A stretch of DNA of 51,197 nt, from positions 1 through 51,197 of the forward strand of contig CAIRBH010000002.1 in NCBI GenBank assembly GCA_903876765.1, given 5' to 3'. This DNA is from an uncultured Pseudomonadota bacterium. GTDB taxonomy: Bacteria > Pseudomonadota > Gammaproteobacteria > Burkholderiales > Methylophilaceae. Shown piece by piece: positions 27,377 through 35,420 of the stretch. Each line of letters starts with the position of its first letter. Position 1 is the stretch's first letter. The notes under the pieces are model-generated. The model had not been told where the DNA came from and made no database searches. It worked only from the letters and a program-made list of their open reading frames with translations. The position numbers and the translations under genes are program-made.

Positions 27377-29206
27377 TTATTCTGGGTGGAATAATAATCT
27401 AACACGCGTACCGCCTAGCCTTCTAGGAAGTATCTCTATTGTTCCACCTAAGCAGAGCGCGCGCTCGGTCATGATGGCTAAGCCATAATGATGTGGTTTA
27501 GCTTTATCAAAAGAGATGCCTTTGCCATCGTCATCAATCGTCACCACAATATCGCCTGAAGACTGCAACACCAGTGCTATGGTGACCTTCTCAGCGCCAG
27601 AATGACGTACGATATTAGACAATGCCTCTCTTACCACGTGTAGCAAATGAAACTCTTCGTTCACGCTCAATCTACATTCTTGCAGCCTATTGTCTAAGGT
27701 AATAGTTAAGCTCGACCTTTGTGAGAACTCCTCTATCGCTTCCTCTAGTACGTGATCTAGGCCTCGCACATCCATACGTACTCTAAAAGTGGTGAGCAAC
27801 TCACGCAGTTCACGATAAGCATTGTCTAAACCTTCACGCATATCATTAACGATGACTTCTGCGCCAGTGTCAATCAATTGCGTACTAAAGTTAGTCTGTA
27901 AGCGTGCCATTTGAAATTTCATATATGACAAAGATTGGGCCAGTGAGTCATGTAACTCTCTTGCAATCACAGCACGCTCTTCTAGTAAGGCAACGCGGCG
28001 ACTTTCTTGCTCTTTGGCTTGAAACCCCATAGACAATGCCAGCATTTGCGCAGTCACCTCAAATAACTGCAATTCAGCATCTTCAAAATAATGATTAGCC
28101 TCTGTCTCTAATAGCAAAATGCCTAACCAACCGCTGGGGCTGGGCAATGGTACCGTCACGCATTGCACACATTCACCTCTAATTAACTTGGTTTCTTGAT
28201 TGACCAGTTGGTGCTGATTGGTTTCGTCAAACATCTGCTCATCAAAAGTCAAAGGCATATAGCTTGAAAAAAGTGCACGCTGCGCGGAAATTCTAGAGCC
28301 TTTATCACTAAAAACCAAGGCTACATTACTGACGCCTAAAGTTCGCTCTAAGGAGTACAGCGTTTTTTTGAGGGTGGCCTCGCTTAAACCTGAGCTGCCT
28401 ATCAGTTTGGTCAGCTTCAACAAAAAGTCCTGGGCAAGAATCATTTTTCTCATTTTCTCAGCACTGGTTTTATTGATCCATTTTGTTTCCACTTGAATGC
28501 CTTCAAGGCGAGCGGCCATGCCAGAGGTTAATTTTTCCAGCAACTCAAATTCATCTTCAAATTTTTTGTTACTTTCTGTGAGCAGCAAATCTTTAGGTAC
28601 GGATGCAATTACCTTGCCTAGCCTATGTATTAAAATATTCCAGGACTGCAACATAATGCATGCAGCGGTGCAGAATACTAGTACCAAACATAGTAATTGC
28701 AGCAATGAGACCAGTGACTGCTTAATGATGACGTCTTTTTCTGCCGTGCTAACAAAGTTATTGTAGGCATGAATTACCGCCTGACCTTTATCTATTAATT
28801 GCTGCTTAGTTTCACCATGCACCCTTGCCATGGCAAAGTCGGCTCTTGCTGACAATAAATTCTTATATGACACGTCCAATTTCGTATCTTTTTGATTTTT
28901 AGCCCATATATACAAACCGTCTTCAAATTCACTTTGCGTCTCGTTGAGTCGATTGAAGATTTCATTTTTTTTATCGAAATTACTTTCTAGCTGGCTTACC
29001 CCAAGCTTCCATACTGATTGGTCTTGGTAGGCCTTGTGTATGATAGAAAGATGATCAGGAATGTAATCAAACAGAAATAGCGACCCCGCCTGCATCAATA
29101 ATACGGTAAGCACCATAGAGACAACTAAGGCATGCAAGTTTGCATAAAGCTTATGTTTCTTAATAAATTTACGTATTAGGATGAGAATGTTAGAAATATT
29201 TTGCAT
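27377..29206 (-). CDS. NarX-like membrane sensor histidine kinase
   Basis: A 609-residue kinase. TM1 is about residues 24-46, a helical periplasmic sensor domain about 48-160 (type IV PilJ-like, as in NarX), TM2 about 163-188, then HAMP, a GAF-like central region (about 255-395), HisKA_3 and HATPase. The phospho-acceptor His419 lies in ARELHDSLAQSLSYMKFQM, nearly the NarX sequence. The ATPase shows VREALSNIVRHS and IDDDGKGISF. Just after TM1 the NarX P-box AGSLR is represented by AGSLF (residues 40-44), so the arginine that holds nitrate in NarX is phenylalanine. The ligand is therefore unknown. AGAG precedes the ATG at 29204-29206. Confidence 0.88.
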   Translation of the reverse strand: MQNISNILILIRKFIKKHKLYANLHALVVSMVLTVLLMQAGSLFLFDYIPDHLSIIHKAYQDQSVWKLGVSQLESNFDKKNEIFNRLNETQSEFEDGLYIWAKNQKDTKLDVSYKNLLSARADFAMARVHGETKQQLIDKGQAVIHAYNNFVSTAEKDVIIKQSLVSLLQLLCLVLVFCTAACIMLQSWNILIHRLGKVIASVPKDLLLTESNKKFEDEFELLEKLTSGMAARLEGIQVETKWINKTSAEKMRKMILAQDFLLKLTKLIGSSGLSEATLKKTLYSLERTLGVSNVALVFSDKGSRISAQRALFSSYMPLTFDEQMFDETNQHQLVNQETKLIRGECVQCVTVPLPSPSGWLGILLLETEANHYFEDAELQLFEVTAQMLALSMGFQAKEQESRRVALLEERAVIARELHDSLAQSLSYMKFQMARLQTNFSTQLIDTGAEVIVNDMREGLDNAYRELRELLTTFRVRMDVRGLDHVLEEAIEEFSQRSSLTITLDNRLQECRLSVNEEFHLLHVVREALSNIVRHSGAEKVTIALVLQSSGDIVVTIDDDGKGISFDKAKPHHYGLAIMTERALCLGGTIEILPRRLGGTRVRLLFHPE

Positions 29207-29272
29207 ATTTTCTCTGGAAGTTTTTATACTCTATTACTATAACAACATGTGTTAAAAATTGGATCTATCACC

Positions 29273-30634
29273 ATGAGCATATTTATTTTTTCCACACTCA
29301 TCATTAGTATTATTTTCTTTGTCATATTAGGCTCATGGTACAGCATTCAAGGGCCTTTTTTACTGCATATTGTCATGATAATTTCTGCTGCCGTTGCTAT
29401 CTTTTCTGCTGCCGTTGTTACTGTCATACAACCTTTATTCAGCTCAAAAAAATCACGCGTTAGTCAAAACTTAAACCAAGAGTCCGCATGGGGGCGAGAA
29501 GTTTCTAGTACATTATCCTCACCAGCGGCCATACTTGATGGCTTCGTAGTTAAATTCATCAATACGCCCTTTCTACAAACTTTGGGCATGGCCGATATGG
29601 CTGACCAAATCATAGGTATGCCATTTACCAACTTGATACATCCTGCTGACCATCAAAGCTTTGCAAATCTTAGCGCTGAAGCAGCAACTGGCAAAATTCA
29701 AAATGACCCAACTAAGATACGCCTAGTATGCGCCGATGGCACTACAGTGCCATCTAATGCCAGCCTCACACTTATGCGAGAAAAGGGGCAAAATAATCTC
29801 AACCTATTCCAGTTCACCCCCATTTCTGCCATCAGTCCTTTAACCAATGATTTTGAATCGCAATTTAACTACCATTTAATTATCGACAGACTTGACGAAA
29901 TTGTCTTTCAACTTAGCGCCGAAGCTAAAGTGATTTTCCTCAACCCCTCTTGGACAAAATTGCTTGAATATAATGTGCAAGATTGTCTTAATAAATCACT
30001 ATTAGATTTTTTTCACCCAGAAGATCGCCCCATGCTTGAATCAAGGTTAGATTCTCTAACCCAAGGCAAAAGATCTCATTGCACCATAGAAGCAAGACTG
30101 CTAACTATCCATGGCTACCCAAGCTGGATAGTTATGCGGGCTAAAACTACATCGGTTTCAGTTGGAGAACGCACCAGCGTCATTGGCACCATGACCAGTA
30201 TACAAAATAGTAAAGAAGCAGACGCAAATAAATTGGCGAGCCGTCGATCATCTAACTCGCTACTGAGTAATATTCCTGGGATGTTGTATCGATGTAGAAA
30301 TGACCCTTCATGGACTTTCGAGTTTGTTGGTGACGGCTGTATAGACATTACTGGCTATGACCCCTTAGAGCTAATTGATAACCGAAACGTCACTTTTAAT
30401 TTAATTATTCACCCTGAAGACCGAGCGCCAGTGTGGGAGTCTGTCAAACAGCAGATTAGCTTGGGTGAAAAATTTAAGCTGATTTACCGCATAGTCACAC
30501 GTAAAGGCGAAACAAAGCTGGTGCTAGAGCATGGTCGAGGCATTTTCTCTAGCACGGGTGAGCTATTAGCGTTAGAAGGGTTTATTACCGAAATCCCTGA
30601 GCCAGAATATAGAGTCAACTCCACACTCAATTAA
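29273..30634 (+). CDS. Membrane-anchored multi-PAS protein without output domain
   Basis: A 453-residue protein with two N-terminal hydrophobic segments (SIFIFSTLIISIIFFVILG and HIVMIISAAVAIFSAAVV). Three PAS-like modules follow, recognisable by ADQIIGMPFTNLIHPADHQSF, VFQLSAEAKVIFLNPSWTKLL...DFFHPEDRPM and PSWTFEFVGDGCIDITGYDPL...IHPEDR. No GGDEF, EAL, kinase or HTH follows the last PAS. The frame is also open from a GTG at 29249; the ATG at 29273 directly precedes the membrane helix and is preferred, though neither has a strong ribosome-binding site. It is divergent from the NarX-like kinase and convergent with the N-demethylase genes, suggesting an accessory sensor role (inferred). Confidence 0.75.
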   Translation: MSIFIFSTLIISIIFFVILGSWYSIQGPFLLHIVMIISAAVAIFSAAVVTVIQPLFSSKKSRVSQNLNQESAWGREVSSTLSSPAAILDGFVVKFINTPFLQTLGMADMADQIIGMPFTNLIHPADHQSFANLSAEAATGKIQNDPTKIRLVCADGTTVPSNASLTLMREKGQNNLNLFQFTPISAISPLTNDFESQFNYHLIIDRLDEIVFQLSAEAKVIFLNPSWTKLLEYNVQDCLNKSLLDFFHPEDRPMLESRLDSLTQGKRSHCTIEARLLTIHGYPSWIVMRAKTTSVSVGERTSVIGTMTSIQNSKEADANKLASRRSSNSLLSNIPGMLYRCRNDPSWTFEFVGDGCIDITGYDPLELIDNRNVTFNLIIHPEDRAPVWESVKQQISLGEKFKLIYRIVTRKGETKLVLEHGRGIFSSTGELLALEGFITEIPEPEYRVNSTLN

Positions 30635-30659
30635 ATTATAGTCCATAAAATGGCTATAT

Positions 30660-31700
30660 TTACTCAGGCTGAGTGCCGACCGACAAGGTTTCCCCGTCAT
30701 CAAATTGAGATAACCATTCGACCATCATTGGGTGAAATTTAGTCATGCCCTTATATTCCACTAGATCAGGATGCATGGTTTTTTGCACACGGTGCAAACG
30801 CTTTGCCCATCTAGGATAAGTTGCAAGCTCTTTGAGGCTAATCAAATAGCAGCGAATGCTGAACACAATGCCGTTGCTACGTGGCAACCTAAACAGCGAC
30901 TGCAACTCAACTCGCAGATGTATTTTATCTTCGATATTCTCGGGATTCACAGTATTCCTATCCGTCCCCCATAGCGGGTAGTTTTCTGGTGATGTATCCA
31001 AACGCGGATTAACCGTCATCGTCCAGTTTAATCTGCGTACTGGGCTCCCTAATTGAATATTCATCAAATATTTAAGCGCCCTATCCATGACGCCTAGCTC
31101 AGTTGCACGCGGCACTGGTGCATGCCATTCTCGCCAAGACATGCCCACATCAAAGGCTAGCGACCAGTCAGCTTGGCTAGTGACAAACCCGCCATCGGCA
31201 TACAAAGTATCATCACGCTGATCTAGCAGCACAAAATCACCTTGCACTTGCCGGCTCATATATTCAAAAGGGTCCATAGGCATGGTAGAGGCATCGCCAA
31301 ACACAAAGCTATGCTTGATGTTGAGTGGTTTATTTTCCCATGTCCAGTTTAGCCCATCTTTCTTTAAAGAAAAATGTTCAGGGTAATCATTTGCCAAAGC
31401 CTCCATAGTGAGCTCAACAAAGTCCCATTGTGCATCCATCATGTGCGGTAAGACTGCATATCTACCGCGATCTAAATCCAGCGTAATCTGCTTGTCTAAG
31501 CACTCCCCAACGTAGTGCTCATCTACATCAAAAGCAAATTCACAGACACTACCTGGCTTACCTTTGACATGGGGCTCTATGTTCACCGAGTACATGTATT
31601 GATCTTCGGCAAATGGAAACGGAAAGCGTTTGATCGCATCTTGAGAATTGCTATAGTCATAATTATCACGAAACGTTTCTTTTTTAAATGCTAAGGGCAT
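30660..31700 (-). CDS. Heme-dependent oxidative N-demethylase subunit (DUF3445; dimethylamine monooxygenase)
   Basis: A 346-residue DUF3445 protein, the family of the catalytic heme subunit of heme-dependent oxidative N-demethylase/dimethylamine monooxygenase, which oxidises dimethylamine to methylamine and formaldehyde with O2 and NAD(P)H. Conserved-looking segments are CEFAFDVDEHYVGECLDKQI, DFVLLDQRDDTLYADGGFVT and SPVRRLNWTMTVNPRL...VELQSLFRLPRSNGIVFSIRCYL. The frame opens at an ATG five codons upstream (31715), but AAGGTG precedes the ATG at 31698-31700. It is the third gene of an operon with a flavin/2Fe-2S reductase and a DmmA-like protein. No GcvT-like fourth subunit is in the window. 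Confidence 0.82.
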   Translation of the reverse strand: MPLAFKKETFRDNYDYSNSQDAIKRFPFPFAEDQYMYSVNIEPHVKGKPGSVCEFAFDVDEHYVGECLDKQITLDLDRGRYAVLPHMMDAQWDFVELTMEALANDYPEHFSLKKDGLNWTWENKPLNIKHSFVFGDASTMPMDPFEYMSRQVQGDFVLLDQRDDTLYADGGFVTSQADWSLAFDVGMSWREWHAPVPRATELGVMDRALKYLMNIQLGSPVRRLNWTMTVNPRLDTSPENYPLWGTDRNTVNPENIEDKIHLRVELQSLFRLPRSNGIVFSIRCYLISLKELATYPRWAKRLHRVQKTMHPDLVEYKGMTKFHPMMVEWLSQFDDGETLSVGTQPE

Positions 31701-31758
31701 TATGTTCACCTTCATTTTGATGTTTAAGACCAGATGATCTTAAATTTACTCTATTACG

Positions 31759-32712
31759 CTAAAGATCTAAAACCAATTTTTGACATCTAGCTCGAGACAC
31801 ACAGGGCATGATTTTTTTACCCGAAGCTTTTTCCGCGTCAGTCAAGAAGTGATCGTGATGCAACAATGCACCATCAGATTCGAGCACATCGACTTCACAG
31901 CGGCCACAAACCCCGCCTCTACACAAATAATCAGCTTCTACGCCCGCCAATTCAATGGCTTCTAGCATGCTCATATCGGCTGGCACGTGCACTTCTATTT
32001 CCGATTTTTTAAGATGAATTTTAAATGGCTCGCCTACACCAGGTGATAAAAACTGCTCGCTATGTATAGTGTTATCTGGCCAGCCTAAATTTTTTGCCGT
32101 TTCAATCACGGCAACAACCATAGGATTAGGCCCGCAAACATAAACGTGGGTACCTAATGGCTGCTTGCTTAATAAAGCCAACAGATCAATGCGCCCACCT
32201 TGACTATCGGTGTAGCAACGTAATTGACTGCCATAACTGGCTTTTAACTGATCAGCAAACGCCCCATGCTCGGGTGATCGATAGGCGTAATGCAATTCAA
32301 AATTTGCATTTAATCTATGCAAATCAAATAATTGCGACATAAACGGCGTAATGCCGATGCCGCCAGCAATTAAAATATGTTTATGTGCCTTTTTTGCCAA
32401 TGCAAAAAGATTGACGGGGTAGGTAATTTGCAAGGAACTGCCAACCTCAATACTTTCATGCATGAAAAGAGAACCACCTCTTGAATGCTCTTGCTTACGC
32501 ACTGAAATGTGATAGGCGCTTGTATCTGCTGGTGAACCCATTAAGGAATATGGGTTGCGAAAAACTCGACCACCGACATTCATGGATACCACCACATGAC
32601 TACCACCTGAAAAAGCGGGAAACGCCAAGCCGTCCTGCCTCACAAAAGTAAAATGTTTCACCAGCGGTGTTACTTGCTCAACAGCAGCCACCTTTACATC
32701 TATCATGCTCAT
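31759..32712 (-). CDS. FMN/2Fe-2S oxidoreductase subunit of dimethylamine monooxygenase (VanB/phthalate-reductase type)
   Basis: A 317-residue PDR-family reductase. The flavin-binding segment is RNPYSL, nicotinamide binding is LIAGGIGITPFMSQL and YVCGPNPMV, and the C-terminal plant-type ferredoxin domain has cysteines in YLCRGGVCGRCEVDV plus PCVSRA. It passes electrons from NAD(P)H to an oxygenase. The gene overlaps the upstream DmmA-like gene by 4 bp and precedes the heme subunit gene by 58 bp, making it the electron donor for that enzyme by context. Alone, the sequence would be annotated only as an oxygenase reductase. Confidence 0.85.
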   Translation of the reverse strand: MSMIDVKVAAVEQVTPLVKHFTFVRQDGLAFPAFSGGSHVVVSMNVGGRVFRNPYSLMGSPADTSAYHISVRKQEHSRGGSLFMHESIEVGSSLQITYPVNLFALAKKAHKHILIAGGIGITPFMSQLFDLHRLNANFELHYAYRSPEHGAFADQLKASYGSQLRCYTDSQGGRIDLLALLSKQPLGTHVYVCGPNPMVVAVIETAKNLGWPDNTIHSEQFLSPGVGEPFKIHLKKSEIEVHVPADMSMLEAIELAGVEADYLCRGGVCGRCEVDVLESDGALLHHDHFLTDAEKASGKKIMPCVSRARCQKLVLDL

Positions 32713-33305
32713 GGATATATTTCCTCAATTTCAGGTAAATCGCCAGGAGATTCAGCATCTACCATTAAGCCCATATAAGCGCCTAAATGACGAGAAAAAT
32801 GGTCTCGCACAAATAGCATACGCCCACAACCGCTGCATTTACCGATATTGGTCGTGACATCATGGGTAATAGCCTTGCAATGCACGCAATAAATCGGTCT
32901 TGCCAGCGTACCAGTGAGCTCCTTCATCATGCCAGCATCTTCAATGCCAAACTTATTCGCCACTTTTGCTACCGTCCACATAAAATCTTCTGACCCTGCA
33001 ATGTAAAGCCGCATACCCATATACAGGGTGTGTAAGGTGCTATCTAGTTTTTGCAGAATTTTTTCTTCCGTGTCCAAAATATGCAAGCCCTCAGGCACTA
33101 CTTTTAACAAGGTTTTAGAATAATCTGCATCGGATTGTGGTGTGTAGAGCACAGTGATAGGCTGCTTGGGATGCATGAGTTGCAACAGCTTCAAGACTGC
33201 CATACCGCCCTGCCCCTGCGCAACGATTAAATGTGATGTGGCTTTTTCATGCCAGAGCAGTGATGTATAAACTGGCTTACTTCTAATCCAATACCCGCGT
33301 TCCAT
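32709..33305 (-). CDS. dmmA: DmmA-like dimethylamine monooxygenase subunit
   Basis: A 198-residue protein. The N-terminal two-thirds has a Rossmann-like pattern (SHLIVAQGQGGMAVLKLLQ and ITVLYTPQSDADY). The C-terminal zinc-ribbon-like region has two CxxC pairs, YCVHCKAITH and KCSGCGRMLFVRDHFS, ending in HLGAYMGLMVDAESPGDLPE. This layout fits the small dimethylamine monooxygenase subunit family named DmmA-like in domain databases. It is the first gene of the operon: AAAGG lies upstream of the ATG at 33303-33305, and a NarL-type palindrome is centred about 200 bp upstream. The symbol rests on family resemblance and context. Confidence 0.72.
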   Translation of the reverse strand: MERGYWIRSKPVYTSLLWHEKATSHLIVAQGQGGMAVLKLLQLMHPKQPITVLYTPQSDADYSKTLLKVVPEGLHILDTEEKILQKLDSTLHTLYMGMRLYIAGSEDFMWTVAKVANKFGIEDAGMMKELTGTLARPIYCVHCKAITHDVTTNIGKCSGCGRMLFVRDHFSRHLGAYMGLMVDAESPGDLPEIEEIYP

Positions 33306-33496
33306 AATTAACCTTTCTTGCCTTTAGAAAGCGCTTTGCATAGACAAATTATGCCAGCCAGCTTGATGTGCTCTTGTTGATTACTTAATTTGAATACTGC
33401 CACTTTGGCTATTTTCCCTACTTTGAATGTTGATATTATTAAATATTGCCTACACAGTATCGGAATAGAAAAATAGAGAAAATTCTCATGAAGGTG

Positions 33497-33512
33497 TACT
33501 ACCTAAGAGGTA
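33497..33512. promoter_or_regulatory. NarL-type 7-2-7 operator A (dmm operon)
   Basis: TACTACC-TA-AGAGGTA matches TACYYMT-N2-AKRRGTA at 12 of 14 informative positions, and the right half is perfect. It also contains CTACCT-AAG-AGGTAG as an exact inverted repeat. On the minus strand it is followed 7 nt downstream by ATGAGAATT, shared with operator C at the same spacing. Centre about 200 bp upstream of the dmmA-like ATG. Confidence 0.65.
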
Positions 33513-33535
33513 GAAAATTGTCTGGTAATGAATCT

Positions 33536-33595
33536 AAATAAAAACGCTAGCAATGCATTGATGGTTGCGTCTTAGCCCATCAATACATTCTAGCG
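33536..33595 (-). terminator. Terminator of the tmd-etf operon
   Basis: A long near-perfect stem: 33545-33564 (CGCTAGCAATGCATTGATGG) against 33577-33595, about 19 bp with one bulge and one mismatch. On the minus strand TTTTTATTT follows. It lies 36 bp beyond the etfA stop. Confidence 0.87.
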
Positions 33596-33631
33596 CATTA
33601 TACAAATTGACTATTTGTAAGCCTTTTGTGA

Positions 33632-34597
33632 CTAAGCTGCTAATTGGTTATTGAGCTCTTCTTCAAAATCAAAAATATCAGCCACTATGCCGTACTTAGC
33701 AATACTAAAAATCGAGGCACTAGGGTCAGTATTAACGGCAACGATGGTCGGCACATGCTTCATGCCAGCCATGTGCTGAATTGACCCAGAAATGCCTAAA
33801 GCCACATAAAGCTTGCATGAACCAACAACTTTGCCAGACTGCCCCACTTGCCTTGATTTTGGTAGCCAGCCTGCATCGGCAATCGGACGTGAGCAGCACA
33901 GCGTAGCACCCGCAGTTTCGGCCAATTCTCTAAACTGTTCAACGTTGCTCTCTTCACCAATGCCGCGACCAATAGACATAATAAAGTCCACCGTAGTGAT
34001 ATCTATATCATTGCCGCCACCTAACTCAACAAAGCCTTTATTTTGGCTACGCGACTGCACGGTTGGCAAATTAAACTGCGTGATTGTCGGGCTGCTTGCA
34101 CCTTCTAAAGGTTTAAACACACTGGCACGTATAGTCATGAGCACTATACTTTTGTCTGGAAAATCTACTTCAACATTCACTTTTTGATTATACCCGCCGC
34201 GAGTTGCGACTAAATCAGCGCCTTGATACTCCGCCATAAACACGTCGGTGGCAAAGCCATACCCCGCCTGACTTGCCAATGTAGCCGCATACCCCAAGGA
34301 ATCTACTGAATGTGGCAGCAAGACCACGCTAGGCTTATTAACCTCAATCAAAGCTGATACCGCAACTTGATATATATCTGGATCAAATTCCGCAACAGCT
34401 GCGTCAACCACGACGACTTCATCCACCCCAGTCACAGACAATGCGGCGGCAAAGCTCTGCGCCTGACTGCCAATCACAGCAACCATGACCTGGTCATCGG
34501 CTGATTTTTTCAAGCCTTGTGCTGCGGCAATCAGCTCAAAACTGACTGGGCGCAACTCTTGACGGCGGTGTTCGGCAATTACCAAAATTGTACTCAT
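33632..34597 (-). CDS. etfA: Electron transfer flavoprotein alpha subunit
   Basis: A 321-residue EtfA. Domain I (about residues 1-190) and the C-terminal FAD domain are recognisable: CCSRPIADAGWLPKSRQVGQ, then GISGSIQHMAGMKH and IVAVNTDPSASIFSIAKYGI. From memory it is highly similar to the W3A1 ETF alpha subunit, the physiological electron acceptor of trimethylamine dehydrogenase. It is the last gene of the tmd operon, 2 bp after etfB, followed by a strong terminator. Confidence 0.95.
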   Translation of the reverse strand: MSTILVIAEHRRQELRPVSFELIAAAQGLKKSADDQVMVAVIGSQAQSFAAALSVTGVDEVVVVDAAVAEFDPDIYQVAVSALIEVNKPSVVLLPHSVDSLGYAATLASQAGYGFATDVFMAEYQGADLVATRGGYNQKVNVEVDFPDKSIVLMTIRASVFKPLEGASSPTITQFNLPTVQSRSQNKGFVELGGGNDIDITTVDFIMSIGRGIGEESNVEQFRELAETAGATLCCSRPIADAGWLPKSRQVGQSGKVVGSCKLYVALGISGSIQHMAGMKHVPTIVAVNTDPSASIFSIAKYGIVADIFDFEEELNNQLAA

Positions 34598-34599
34598 GT

Positions 34600-35394
34600 T
34601 TAAACTCCTTTAAATTCGTTCATAATTTGAATCAACTTTGCCGCCTGTTCCGCAATCGTGCCTTCTATCATCTGTGCACGTCCTTTAGATGGAATATACA
34701 TGCGACGAACTCGTGACATAGAATGAGTCGCCCCTACATCTGCCGCAGATAGGCCAATTTCAGACAGTGACATTTGCTCTATAGCTTTGGCTGCAGCTTG
34801 TTTGATACCCCTTAATGATGCGTATCTTGGCTTGTTAATACCTAATTGTATGGTCAATACCGCAGGGCAGTTAATCTCTACTTCTTGCAACAAACCACCT
34901 TCTAACTCACGGCGGATTAGCGCGCTTTGATTACCCGGTTGATATTGCAAATTGGCAACCACAGCGGCATGCGGCCAATTAAGATAAGCTGCTGTTGAAA
35001 TGCCAGTAGCCGCGTAAGCTTGATCCGAGGACTGAACCCCAGCAAACAGCATATCAGGGGCTTCTTTTTGTGCAACTGCCGCCAGTATGCGGCCTATGGC
35101 GATAGCATCTGAGCCTTCAATGCTGTCATCCCAAATCCTAATGGCACGATCAGCGCCTTTAGCTAGACATTTACGCAAACTTTCATCCACCCGATCTGGG
35201 CCGACAGACACCACGACCACTTCAACTTCTGAGGCGCTAGCTTCTTTAATTTTCATGGCTTCTTCAAGCGAAAAGTCGTCCCACTCATTTAAGTCGTATA
35301 ACAAAAAATCCTCATCTACATCTTTTTCATCTGCGCGGATTTCAAAGTCTTCATCTAATGCCGCCACTTGCTTTACTGCAACTAAAATTTTCAT
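34600..35394 (-). CDS. etfB: Electron transfer flavoprotein beta subunit
   Basis: A 264-residue EtfB starting MKILVAVKQVAALDEDFEI, the same N-terminus as the W3A1 ETF beta subunit as remembered. It contains LLYDLNEWDDFSLEEAMKI, FAGVQSSDQAYAATGIS and the signature-like INKPRYASLRGIKQA. The frame extends ten codons further upstream (to 35424, overlapping the repeat-protein gene), but the ATG at 35392-35394 has GGAG about 9 nt before it and gives the family start. AMP/FAD-binding partner of EtfA. Confidence 0.95.
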   Translation of the reverse strand: MKILVAVKQVAALDEDFEIRADEKDVDEDFLLYDLNEWDDFSLEEAMKIKEASASEVEVVVVSVGPDRVDESLRKCLAKGADRAIRIWDDSIEGSDAIAIGRILAAVAQKEAPDMLFAGVQSSDQAYAATGISTAAYLNWPHAAVVANLQYQPGNQSALIRRELEGGLLQEVEINCPAVLTIQLGINKPRYASLRGIKQAAAKAIEQMSLSEIGLSAADVGATHSMSRVRRMYIPSKGRAQMIEGTIAEQAAKLIQIMNEFKGV

Positions 35395-35420
35395 ACTGGT
35401 TTTCTCCATGAAACTAAATA

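Larger units (their letters stand above)
33306..33631. other. Intergenic region: dmm-operon promoter side plus etfA terminator
   Basis: No gene is supported in these 326 bp. Minus-strand transcription of the tmd-etf operon ends at the hairpin 33545-33595. The palindromic operator 33497-33512 lies next. The remaining AT-rich stretch down to 33306 must hold the promoter of the three-gene monooxygenase operon. CATAAT (minus strand, around 33345) is a possible -10, but no good -35 accompanies it, as expected for an activator-dependent promoter. Confidence 0.5.

Noticed and set aside
30637-30660. Short inverted repeat between the PAS gene and the heme-subunit gene
   Set aside because: ATAGTCCAT/ATGGCTAT is too short and imperfect to call a terminator.
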